Source: Tubiluchus corallicola
Lineage: Eukaryota > Priapulida > Priapulimorpha > Priapulimorphida > Tubiluchidae
Assembly: GCA_030141605.1 (NCBI GenBank)
Contig: JAQGDQ010000244.1
Span: 1 to 64,000, forward strand
Direction of reading: 5' to 3'
Length of the DNA stretch: 64,000 bases
The notes under the pieces were generated by a model. The model was not told the origin of the DNA. It did not search any database and saw only the letters and a list, made by a program, of their open reading frames with translations. Position 1 is the first letter of the stretch; each line of letters begins with the position of its first letter. The position numbers and the translations under genes are program-made. Positions 1-10,842 of this stretch are shown in pieces.

Positions 1-560
1 GTATTGTTGAAAAAACAATACCTGACTATTGTTGAAATGATTATTATTGTTAAAAAAACAATACATGACTACTGTTGAAATGATTATTATTGTTGAAAAA
101 ACGATACCAACTATTATTGAAATGATTAGTATTGTTGAAAAAACAATACCTGATTATTGTTGAAATGATTATTATTGTTAAAAAAACAACACATGACTAC
201 TGTTGAAATGATTATTATTGTTGAAAAAACGATACCCAACTATTATTGAAATGATTAGTATTGTTGAAAAAACAATACCTGATTATTGTTGAAATGATTA
301 TTATTGTTAAAAAAACAACACATGACTACTGTTGAAATGATTATTATTGTTGAAAAAACGATACCCAACTATTATTGAAATGATTAGTATTGTTGAAAAA
401 ACAATACCTGATTATTGTTGAAATGATTATTATTGTTAAAAAAACAACACATGACTACTGTTGAAATGATTATTATTGTTGAAAAAACGATACCTAACTA
501 TTATTGAAATGATTAGTATTGTTGAAAAAACAATACCTGATTATTGTTGAAATGATTACT
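1..560. repeat. Tandem array: 43-bp monomers in a 129-bp trimeric higher-order repeat
   Basis: The motif GTATTGTTGAAAAAACAATA recurs at about 1, 129, 258, 387 and 516, a 129-bp spacing. Each 129-bp unit is three diverged 43-bp monomers, each ending in TTGAAATGATTA. Corresponding monomers in successive 129-bp units are nearly identical, while neighbouring monomers differ, which is the definition of a higher-order repeat. The first monomer contains the inverted pair TATTGTT/AACAATA. The array starts at or before the window edge. No coding content was seen. Confidence 0.9.
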
Positions 561-1740
561 GTGATAACATGGCGATGGTCACATTATAAATAAACTCGTA
601 TAAATAGTGCTTTTCCTCGCATTATTTTTTTCATTCTTTTCATTTTTCCATCATTCTTACCTTTTTCTTTTTTCTTTATTTACTTACCTCGCGCTCTCTG
701 TCTCCCTTTTTCTCAAGTTCACTTTCTCTTTATTTTGTGTTTCTTTAGTTTTTCTTTCTTTTCTTTATTTCTTTTTCCTCTTACTTTTTAGATAGCTTTT
801 TGCATTCAGTTAAGTAATCTATGTTTCAATATGGTAATTTGTAAATATTATAATAGATCAACAGAAAAGTGTTACCTCTCAAAAAACGACATTTACCCTG
901 CCTGTACATCTGCACGAAATTAATTTGATTTGACAGGCAAATTGTTAATATTTTACCCGAGAGAGTGCGCCAGGAGTATAAGACTTCATTCTATCATAGG
1001 TGTGTCGCGTCATTTTTGCCTATATCGAAATGATATGCATTCCAGCGCTGAATGCAATGATAAAGCACGAGGTATAGTTGGATATAGTTACCATCCTAAT
1101 TATTTTTCATTCTTGCTTTTTTGGCTTAGAGGAAAGACATCTTTTTAGCGTTTTTGCCTTCTTACCTGCAATTTTTTACAATTTGGGTGTTTTTCTGTCG
1201 ACTTTTACAGTTGGTTACGTAGACTGCTAGTTAGTCACTGCAGAAAACTGCGATTTTCTTTTTATTTCTAAGATAATATTGGTAATGTTTCTTGGAAAGC
1301 GAAATATGTGCAGAGGGCGCCAGTACTTTAACATTTTTAGGACAATTGCTCTGTTTGTCAACTGAAAACCGAATAAAATTTTAAATCACTAGATTTTCAT
1401 AACAAAGCTATCAACGGGTTCATAACAAATCTCGTAAAATATATGTCCTTCCTAGAGCTAACTCAGACACGGGTAATTTTAAAGTGTCACGTATTCAAGA
1501 CTTGTTATCATTAACTAACTTTTACTTTAGAAGTGAATTTAACTTTTCAAGATTACCGTATATACTCATGTACAAGTCGACCTTATGTGATTTTAAGGCC
1601 AAAAATTGCATCATTTTATATATTACCCGTGTACAAGTCGACCATAAAATATTAATATCTTCCAGAATAAATGATGTCAACAATGGCCGAGTAATAAATC
1701 AATAGGCTACTGTGTGAGTGTGTAAGATACGTGCAAGTGC
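561..1740. other. Non-genic AT-rich stretch with a polypyrimidine tract
   Basis: No gene recognised. About 605-795 is strongly pyrimidine-rich on the plus strand (long T/C runs, few purines), which alone explains the hydrophobic ORF there. The remainder is low-complexity AT-rich DNA with no homology I recognise. Confidence 0.5.
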
Positions 1741-1741
1741 T

Positions 1742-1769
1742 TTGCCAAGTATATTATACCTACCCGATG

Positions 1770-1805
<36 letters not shown>

Positions 1806-1830
1806 CATCGGGTAGGTATAATATATATGT
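1742..1830. repeat. Perfect inverted repeat around a (TA)n core
   Basis: The left arm, about 1747-1770, reads TATTATACCTACCCGATGT. It is mirrored by ACATCGGGTAGGTATAATA at about 1803-1824, with an alternating TA core between them. A (TATATG)n run follows to about 1868. The arms would form a long hairpin. It could be a small palindromic MITE or a slippage product. Confidence 0.75.
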
Positions 1831-1835
1831 ATATA

Positions 1836-1868
<33 letters not shown>

Positions 1869-2426
1869 TCATGTTGAGAGCCCTCAATGCAATCCATGAT
1901 AATGCAGCCTGGCCTTTCATCATGCATAATTGTTTGTAATGCCTTTAACCCCAGGATATCGCGACCAGAAAAAACATATCGTAAGTATAAGTCGACCCCA
2001 AAAATTTCACTTTAAAATCGCTTCCCAAAAATTCGACTTGTACATAAGTATATACGGTACTACACAATAAATTTACAATTCTAAATTATTTTAGTGCATT
2101 TGACAATCGTATGAAGCGCATTTCAAATACTTTCATGATTTAGAATTTCATTTCAGTTGTAATTATACGATGGCTTGTTAGGGACATAGTAAAAACAATA
2201 AACAAATTTTTCGGTATCTCAAAATTTCGAAATTTCGACTTTGCATCTCGAAATTCCGCCTTTGAAATCAAAACTTCGACTTCGTATCTCGTAGTTTTGA
2301 GACACAATAAATTTGGTTTTTGTTTGTAACAGGTCCGTAACAAGCTACAGTATACTCACACAAAATATTGGCATCTGTATATTAATTTCGGAGGTATGTT
2401 GGTATATATATATATATATATATAAC

Positions 2427-2492
2427 TAAGACAAATTTCGTTTGACGTATAGATCGTGAGAATGATGCCGTCGTCAAACGAAAGGTGTCTTA
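2427..2492. repeat. Short inverted repeat (about 20-bp arms)
   Basis: AAGACAAATTTCGTTTGACG is followed about 20 bp later by its near-reverse-complement, CGTCAAACGAAAGGTGTCTT. It lies directly after a (TA)n run and directly before the A/T-rich tail of the LINE end that reads on the minus strand. Confidence 0.65.
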
Positions 2493-3030
2493 TTTATTTT
2501 TTTATTTATTTATTTTATTTACACCCAATAGTAAAATAAAGTTATAAAACACGTTGGACGAAAACATAAAAATACAATATTTACAAAAGAGTGTGGTAAA
2601 GACACAAAGAGATTAATTGCTTACATGTGTCTATTGTGTAAGGAATTTATGCAAGTTAACTATATATAAGCGGCTTTTAAATAACTTAATATTTTGCGCA
2701 GTTACGAGGGGTACACCATCAACACATACAGGCAATGAGTTCCAAATCGGTACAGCTCGCTTTGAGAAAAACTGACCAAATGACACGTTAGCTGCTCGAC
2801 GCACGAAAAGCTTCAGAGAATGATTTTGCCTTGTTCTATTGTAAGATACACGAGTAAAAAATTTCTCAGAATCAACATCAGCTTCTCTATGAATAATTTG
2901 GTAACATAAAACTAAATCTTTTTGAATGCGTTTCTCTTCTAAAGACTTTAGATGTAGAATCTCCAGACGCTTAGGATATGGGATGTACATTAAATTACAT
3001 CTATAATTTACATCCACCTACAGGTTCGCA
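2493..3030 (-). mobile_element. 3' end of a CR1/Jockey-group LINE (RT protein C-terminus)
   Basis: The minus-strand ORF at 2631-3017 has the sequence style of the C-terminal tail of CR1/L2/Jockey-type non-LTR retrotransposon proteins: RRLEILHLKSLEEKR-like, then a DLVLCYQIIH segment, FF..R with tandem polar residues, and a WNSLP motif near the end. The catalytic palm is absent, so this is a 5'-truncated copy. Minus-strand 3' sequence runs into a (AATAA)n-like tail at about 2493-2520, typical of such elements. Non-functional remnant. Confidence 0.75.
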
Positions 3031-4600
3031 CCTGGGGGTTTATTTTTATTTATTAATGATTTAGCAATGTTAGCACATCATTAAGATTGACCAAATAGAT
3101 ACTGTAGCATCTTAAATTGTGACCAATGCTTTCTGTAATGTGTAATGACTACTTCTTTTCACATTTACGTAAAGCAAAACCGAGCTGCTACTTTTAAGCC
3201 TATAATCTAAAATCCAAGGTCTTCATCAGCTCATACTAAGAGTTCTCTGTACGTTGAGCTGACGCAAAGATAATTTACGAACCGACGAAGCTTAAATTGA
3301 ATATGAACAGACGATGTTTTACACAATGACGCATTGTTTTACAACACGCTAAGAAGTTCCGTGTTCTTACCTGATAAACCGCAAAGAAAAAAATCACTTT
3401 AATCACCTGCTCGTTATGCAAAACGTTTTTAGCCAAAGAAGCATCAAGGTTCCACTCAGGTATTTTGCATGTTTACCAATGAGCTTGATTGAGCCATGCC
3501 GCCACTGAGATGTGCCCTGTTCCTCTGCTTGCAAACAACCAATCTGCAATTCTCAAACAGTTTTTTGGGCGCACAATTAAAGCATTAAAGCTGTCACCAA
3601 ACATCGCTGAACGATGCCAGGCAATCCTTTAATAAGACATAAGTAGGTTCTTTGCTTGGCAGAAAGCAGAGGGTTTGAATGGCTAACGAGTACTTTCATG
3701 ACGGAACTGTGTGTACATATGATTACTTCACGTTCAATTTTGAATGTGATTTGTGAGAATCGGTGGGTGGTAGAGTGCGTGTGGGGTAGGCTAACAACGA
3801 GGGGACTTTCTTCTGGTTTTCGTTTTGTTTGCAAGCAATGTTGGCAAAATGTACACGAAGCGCAAAAGCAAAAAACTGCAGCATGGTGAAATTTTGTTAA
3901 AAATCGATAATTGCTCCATTACTAAGTCTTCTGTAATCTTAGATTGCATAATAAATAATAAATAATCTTTGATCTCAGATAATAAAAACAAAGAAAAGGG
4001 TACATACAAAAGAGAAACAAAGAAGATAAAGTACTTTTAGTATTACTTTATCACTTTGTACTAAGTACATAAAATAATCATCTTTCTATCCTTGAACGAC
4101 TTGACATCCATTTTTAAATACTAAGCAGATATGAATGAGTCAACGGATGGGTTTTTATGCAAAGACAAGTATTTCGGGCACCCATTACAGGACCCACATC
4201 ACTGCAATTAACGTAAATTATAATTTAGAAATCTAGCATTTAAAATTTAGATAAAACTACACTTTAGAATCACAACGAATCAGCGAGAGTGGATATTTTA
4301 ATGACATCATTAACATTAAAACCAGACTTCATTGATGTATAACAACTGGAGAATGGAATTGATTGTAAATTTGCAAATTAAGCTTTAAATTGTATTACAG
4401 CCTGCTTTGAAAGAAGGAAAATAGAAGCTTAATCATAGAAAATCATATTCAATTGATAGCAATGGCGTATTATTGTAACTATGTTATTTTTGTTAGTATT
4501 GTAAACTGTTTAACCTCTACTGCTTCTGTTACTGTTTTAATTTGATGATTATACCCAAGTGTTGGAATATTTTTATGATTCTTTATGTACGCTGTATTGT
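3031..4600. other. No gene recognised
   Basis: AT-rich sequence with short ORFs only. None has recognisable protein similarity, and the overlapping ORFs on both strands near 3577-4009 show no coding character. No tandem or inverted repeat of note was seen. Confidence 0.5.
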
Positions 4601-4602
4601 AC

Positions 4603-5110
4603 ATGGCTACAGCCATATCACGTTGAAAACACCGGTCTGATCACCGAAGTTAAGCAACGCAGAGCTTGGTTAGTAGGCTTGCGGGATGCCCACACTGTAT
4701 CTCGACACTAGGCGGAGTAGCTGCACAAGCAGCCAACGGCTAGAGGGCGGACGAGGACAAGTGACCCAACGGCCATGTGTAGAGGAGTAAACCTTCCAAA
4801 CGAGGAGTGGAGCCCCGAAGGCGGACCAGTGCAGCATGCTCACTGACCCCGGCAGCTCCTGCAGCCAACCTGGTGCCAAACGTATCGCTCCGCTTTCCTT
4901 TGGACTACATCAGGGAGGAAGAGAGGGGGTTCCTGTTCATACACCTTGCCCAGGCGTGCGCCCTGGAGAGGCCACTCCAGTGGTTCAAGGATCGGACTGC
5001 TTAGCCACAGTCGACGCTGCAGCTCCATTAATGTGATCAATAACTGACTCTCTTGGCGCACACTCTATTGTCTTCCGAGACAGAAGGATGCCAACATCAA
5101 CAGTTGTACA
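4603..5110 (+). mobile_element. 5S rRNA-headed SINE-like element, copy A (head deleted)
   Basis: The first ~70 bp are 5S rRNA-like (GCCATATCACGTTGAAAACA, then GATCACCGAAGTTAAGCAACG). About 60 bp of the 5S head, including the intermediate element and box C, is missing, and the sequence jumps from GGTTAGT to AGGCTTG. It continues into a GC-rich body of about 390 bp shared with copies at 34775 and 63345. The 3' end carries the small hairpin TGTCTTCCGAGACA and then GGATGCCAAC. A 5S-derived head plus a unique body and short tail fits SINE3-type retroposons. Short ORFs inside it are incidental. Confidence 0.8.
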
Positions 5111-5860
5111 TGGTAATATGTTGTTTGTCAATAAACTCATACGTAACAGTGATATGCTCAGACTTTTTATGTTATGTTTGTGTGACATGCGTTTCATTAT
5201 GTAAATTGTATTGCATGTTGTATTACGTTGTTCGTTAGTAAACTTATAAATAAGAAAACGGAAGCAATAATAAAAATTACAAGAATAACAAAAACACAGT
5301 TACCAATTACTACTAAGCTGAGAATATAAAGTACTGGAAACCAGAAGACAAAGAGTTAAAAAGTAGAAAATACCAATAAAACACAATACTCAAAAACATC
5401 AGGCATTGTATCAAAGAAAAATACTATACCATCCAATAATTTGTAAAATATTTCTATTATAATCTTATATTGATTTCTTTACTTTTTCTATTTTCAAATA
5501 CCATGGGTCTCATATTTGAATAACAAATTAGTCGCAGAAACATTCTTTCTATTTTTGGATTTTAAATTAAAATTTACTAGGAGAAACTGTTCCAACTAGG
5601 GCTCTTCCCTTTCTCTGGTCTTATACAAAATTATGAAATGCAATTTTATATTCATTTGAGTAAAATATACTTTTTTCTGCTAAAATCCGATATTATATAT
5701 GCATTTTTTATTGTGTTGTGTGTATTTGTGTATGAATGAAAAAACTAAATAAATAAACTGGAGAAAGAATGAATATACAGACTGAAAACAAAGAAAAATG
5801 CGCGCGCAGCTGCTTAGCGGTTATTTATTTATATATCATTTTTATTTGTACTCGTGGTAC
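5111..5860. other. No gene recognised
   Basis: AT-rich intergenic sequence with no coding similarity, RNA gene or clear repeat detected. Confidence 0.5.
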
Positions 5861-5869
5861 AATCACGTC

Positions 5870-6310
5870 AAATAAACAATCAGATCAACAAGCAAAGTAA
5901 CATTAATTAACAGGACTAGCAAGCAATGTGAATATATACAATTAAGTGAGAGTAAGACATGTTAGTATGGGGTACAACTCATTCCAGTCAAAAATCAAAA
6001 CAATTACGTTCTAGAACCCATATGACTTCTTTAATGAAATTTACAGCCCGTATATGTTTATCGCTAACGTTATCTATTACATCTAATGTACAAGAAAAAA
6101 GTTTAGAAAGAACATTTTTGTTGGTGTAAAAAGTTTTGTACTCGTTACAAATAGATGACAAATTATAACCCATTATAGCAGAGACATGAAATCGAGAATT
6201 ATGTGCAAAGAAATTGGCTATATGATTTTCACTATATAAGCAACTACGGTAAAATTTAACAAATCGTTTATGTAGTTGTTTATATTCAAACAGCTGGAGA
6301 TTATTATCTC
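5870..6310 (-). mobile_element. Probable LINE C-terminal fragment
   Basis: The minus-strand reading from about 6290 down to 5988 includes LHKRFVKFYRSCL..., then HNSRFHVSAIMGYNLSS, and ends with a stop at about 5988. This resembles the region after the RT domain in Jockey/CR1-group LINE proteins (RF.KF...CL.S.N...). No catalytic motif is present. The assignment rests on pattern recognition of a weakly conserved region, so it is tentative. Confidence 0.45.
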
Positions 6311-7540
6311 CAAAGTTTCAGAACATTCACATTTTTAATAAATTCATTTGGAACTCAGCATACGACCGTTTCACTGAGGTCTTTTTGGCAGCTACGGTCA
6401 GGTAAATGCTGAAATTTGTTATAGATCTATTGTAATACCGGGTATTATTGTAAAAACACTTTATATATGTTCTATTCAATCGAGTTTATTCATTGTGTGC
6501 AAAAACCATCTAATTATTCTATTTTGAAAACGCATTTATAATTCATTAAGTTTCAAAAATTCTTCGGATCAAAAAATTGCGTGCCAGTCACACCTTGGTG
6601 CACGTACGTACACAAACAAACAACGGTTGTCTTTGACATAAGAAACAGTGTTGCCATTGAGAAGAGACCTAAGAATGATGATATCTCCCGCTGGTAACTT
6701 CTATAGTTTAGAAGTTTAGTAATCTTTCACGCTTTTCAGGGAGTCTAACTCGAACCGACAAAGCGAAGTTGGAAGAACTGAAATTGTTTGCAAACTGCTT
6801 AGCAATCACACTACAGGTAGTGAGTAAACAAACAATTTGGTTAGATGTGGGTCCAGGCGGTTTAATTTATACTGAGAGCATTCTGTTATGAATACAAGAA
6901 GCTTTGTTTGCTGTTTATAATCGTAGCGTTTTTAAACAAGCTTTACATGGTGGTAAAATAGCTTAATTTCAGCTAGAAATGAAATTGCCTGGTTCTTAAT
7001 TACTATTATCAAGTCGTTAATTTGATTCATTAATTCTAAGCCATTAGTTCATTAAAAAAATACATGATGATTGTTTGACACAAAAAACTTCCTTACAGTT
7101 AAAAAATGTAACTGTTCATACATGTTAATTATTCTTATCAGATTTGTTAAATTGATTAAAATATATTTTCCTTTTTTCATTAATTTCGTTCATTGATTCT
7201 AAAATATTTTTAAGAAAACGAAATTCGAGTGCGATAAAAATTGCCTCGTCACGTACAGCTGTAAATTTAACTGTTTACTTGCTGCCAAAGTTATTTAATT
7301 TGGTTTTTGTTACTTTTTTTCACGTTTTTGTGTTGTTACTAAATTTTGAGTTTTTCTAATGTCATTATTCTTTTTGCTCACACTAAAGGACGCAACTATG
7401 ATTAACCTATTTGAAAGTCATTGTTTACATCACTTTGACACATGTATCCCTAGCAAAGAATATTTTCGTAACACACATACGCTGTAAAGAAGTAAATAAC
7501 ATTTTCCTAATTAATCAAAATTAATTAATTGGTAAATTAG
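6311..7540. other. No gene recognised
   Basis: AT-rich non-coding sequence. I saw no ORF with recognisable similarity, no tandem array and no structured RNA. Confidence 0.5.
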
Positions 7541-7584
7541 CAGCAGTTGAACTCATTACGTGCTAGAGGTTAATTGACTATAAA

Positions 7585-8065
7585 CCCAAATTAACATGTT
7601 TATTGAGCGACGATCGTTTCGGCTATTGAAGCCATTATCAAACTTTAACTGAAGCCAAAAAGAATAAATAATACAGTAAGGAAACAAAGGCACAAATTGA
7701 AACTAAGTTAAATTCTTATCTAATGTTTTGTAGTTTCAGTTTGTAACTAAGTTAAATTCTCATTTGGTGTTTTATAGTTTCAGTTTATAACTAAGTTAAA
7801 TTCTGATCTGTTGCTTTGTAGTTTCAGTTTGTAACTAAGTTAAATTCTAGTCTGTCGTTTTGTAGTTTCAGTTTATAACTAAGTTAAATTCTAATCTGCT
7901 GTTTTGTAGTTTCAGTTTGTAACTTAGTTAAATTCTAATCTTTTGTTTTGTAGTTTCAGTTTGTACCTTTGTATCATTAGTGTATTATTTATTCTTCTTT
8001 TTAGCTTTATTTATAGTTTGATAATAGCCGAAATGATCAACACTCAATAAACACGTTGATTCCTA
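7585..8065. mobile_element. Inverted-repeat element enclosing a 44-bp minisatellite
   Basis: Arms of about 45 bp face each other. The left arm at about 7597-7650 contains TGTTTATTGAGCGACGATCG and CATTATCAAACTTTA. The right arm at about 8005-8060 contains AGTTTGATAATAGCCGAAAT and CACTCAATAAACACG. Between them, TAGTTTCAGTTTGTAACTAAG repeats at a 44-bp spacing about six times (7690-7965). Read on the minus strand, the left arm contains GGC-loop-GCC followed by GAAAC and GTC, reminiscent of a hammerhead ribozyme core as found in Penelope-like element termini, but the CUGANGA box is degenerate. No ORF of note. Confidence 0.6.
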
Positions 8066-8079
8066 GAAGCTGACTCTTT

Positions 8080-8990
8080 TGTGTATTTAAACATTAATTA
8101 TTCAAAGCGGTGAAAATCTAAACATTCGGAAGTAAAAGAAATATTTATTTCAAAGCAATGAAGCATTAGTATATTTATTTCTCAGGAATTTGCCATGAAT
8201 CCTCTCGATTAAGATTATACAATTCTGTAATGTTGATACCTTGCCGCCATAAGGCGTTGAAATTCTGAAATTCTAATTGTATGAGATGAATTATAGTCAT
8301 GCTGCTCGAAAGAAACGATGTTTATGTTTATTATTCAAACACCATTTATGTTTTTAACAGCATATTAATTTCATACTGTGCTATGTATTAATTTATCAAT
8401 TTTATGTACGAAAAATCACTTAAGTTTTTGTTATTTTCTAGTACGTAGTTTATGACAAGGTTTGGATACTGCAGGAGTTCTGTGAGAGAGATTACAAATA
8501 CCAGTCTATAATAATCGCCCCCGTAAAACTTACAAACTTTGCAGCCCAGGCAGAAAGAGCCGTTTATCGACCGCCAAACCTTATAATATGCTTATAATAA
8601 TGCCTCTTTCTCCTAAAGATGGCGGGTGGTCTCTAAACACTGAGCTTAGAACGCTAATCGTTAGGCGTAAAACGTTAAATATTTTACAACACTACTGTGC
8701 CGTTTCGGCCCAGTAACACACGGTAGATTTAGCAGGCAAAATAAGCCAGCACTGCTTGCCTACACCCCTGTACTTGAATTCTGGTGAAAATAGACCTAAT
8801 TATCCCCTGTACTTCTATTGATGTATGTTCTGGGAGGGTGGTCCATGCACACCTCCAAGATGAAATCCTAAACCTGCATCAAATCCGCATTCAAGACATT
8901 CTAGCGGAAAAGACGCTTTTTGCGATTATATTCCATCAAACAAAGCAAAGCTGTGCAAACCAAAACTGTAATAACCGTAATAAGAACAAG
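8080..8990. other. No gene recognised
   Basis: AT-rich sequence without recognisable coding similarity. A slightly more GC-rich patch at about 8500-8760 has no ORF or repeat partner in this window. Confidence 0.45.
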
Positions 8991-8999
8991 TAAGTGGGC

Positions 9000-9275
<276 letters not shown>

Positions 9276-9330
9276 GGCCAAAACAGTTATGAACATTGGA
9301 AAAACCTAGTAGATTATATTTCTAGTTAAA

Positions 9331-10130
9331 ACAACACAACTTTATCAAACTTTTTCAACTTACATAGTTAAAAAAATCACGTCAAACGTTTCGACAGAGC
9401 TACTGCTGTCATCATCAGTGGTAAATTTTTACAAAACATACAACCAGTTTATATAGGCAGAGCCTACAGTATAGAACTGTACCCCATATTCAGCTATGTA
9501 ATGCATTAAAATCTTGCAATAATTTAAGCTCTTTCTTCCCATTTAAAGACAAAAGACCCGCATTCTTGCCGTCTGGTATTATTTATAGATTTCAGTGCAG
9601 CAGCTGCGATGCTGTTTACCATGGCAAAACGTTCAGACACTTTAAAGTAAGAATTTGTGAACATTTGGTTATTTCATCTAGAACTGGGAAAAAATTAAAA
9701 AAATCTCTTTAATCCAGCATTAATGACCATATTTGTGCTTCTAGCGAAAAAGATGATTTTAATAATTTCAGCATTGCGACCAGAGCTACAAATAACTGGG
9801 ACTTATTAATAAAAGAAAGTTTATCTATGTACCCTAATAAGCCTTCTCTTAATGTACAAAGCAGTTCAATTCATTTAACTTCATTTTCTAACAATTAGCT
9901 ATTTGTTACTGTATCAATTTCTTCTCTACAGGTCTGTTTATTCATTACCTATTTGGCTTCTGTTAAAAACAGAATTAGTGCATTCTATACTGTAGGCTCT
10001 GCCTATATAAGCTGCTTGTATGTTTGTAAACATTTACCACTGATGATGACAACAGTAGCTCTGTCAAAGCTAATGACACGATTTTTTAACTATGTAAACT
10101 AGAAGTTTTAATAAAGTTGCAATGTTTTAA
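9331..10130 (+). mobile_element. Penelope-like element remnant with GIY-YIG endonuclease ORF and inverted termini
   Basis: Plus-strand translation from about 9540 gives GIIYRFQCSSCDAVYHGKTF, then RHFKVRICEH. That is the C-containing GIY-YIG pattern (G-I-x-Y...C..C.A.Y.GKT.RH...R..EH) of Penelope-like retroelement endonucleases. An in-frame TAA at about 9710 interrupts it, and recognisable sequence (NNWDL, LLIKESL) continues to about 9900. The reverse transcriptase is absent. Flanks of about 120 bp are inverted copies of each other (about 9331-9483 and 9983-10130). Each carries a CTGATGATGACA...CTGTC motif resembling the hammerhead ribozymes of Penelope-like termini. Dead copy. Confidence 0.7.
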
Positions 10131-10184
10131 TAACTATACATGTTTTTAAGCGCCTGTAATAAAAAATAGATAACATTTCTCTTA

Positions 10185-10811
10185 TCAAACCTGTTTGGTT
10201 TGAAGAGCAACCTGATAGACAACAAGAGCACCGAAGAAGTGCACAATGGCGTAAATCTTCAACCACACTGGTGACTCTGGGTCGTACTTCTTGACAGGTG
10301 CATGAACCTGTAAAACAATTCAGTAAGATTTTTATGCCGCGAAGATGCACAAAAAACGACAGCTTAAACTTTTGTTCCGAATACTCAAGACATGACTATA
10401 ATAAATGAAAGCAAAATTAACAAAGTTTAGTGTGATTACTTGTAGTAAGCCTTTAGGGTACTGTGATAGAAGCAATGATGCCGCAGCTGTACTTATCACG
10501 CTTAAATTTCGACAGAGACAGGGTTTCCAGAAATTATTGCTTAAAATTTTCACGAATAGCGAATAAAAATGGCAGAAAAAGCGCTATGAGCTTTATTAAT
10601 ATGCATAGCATTTACGAACACATGGAAACAGTTGATACGCATCATGCATTACGGAACACAGATCACGCACTATGCATTATGTGCACATCGACTCGTAACA
10701 TAACTGCCGTAAATTCTTGAGTAGATGTAAGTTACATTAAGGGAATTAAATTACAATACAAAGAGACACTCACATATTTTTGTGTTAAATTACATACCAG
10801 TGGTAAACTTA

Positions 10812-10842
<31 letters not shown>

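Noticed and set aside
1-560. CRISPR array
   Set aside because: Repeats are contiguous diverged monomers without unique spacers, and the genome is eukaryotic.
4670-5061. Small ORFs on both strands repeated near 35000 and 63700, suggesting a conserved small protein
   Set aside because: They lie in the body of the 5S-headed element. Frames are not conserved between the three copies, and the GC-rich sequence explains the lack of stops.
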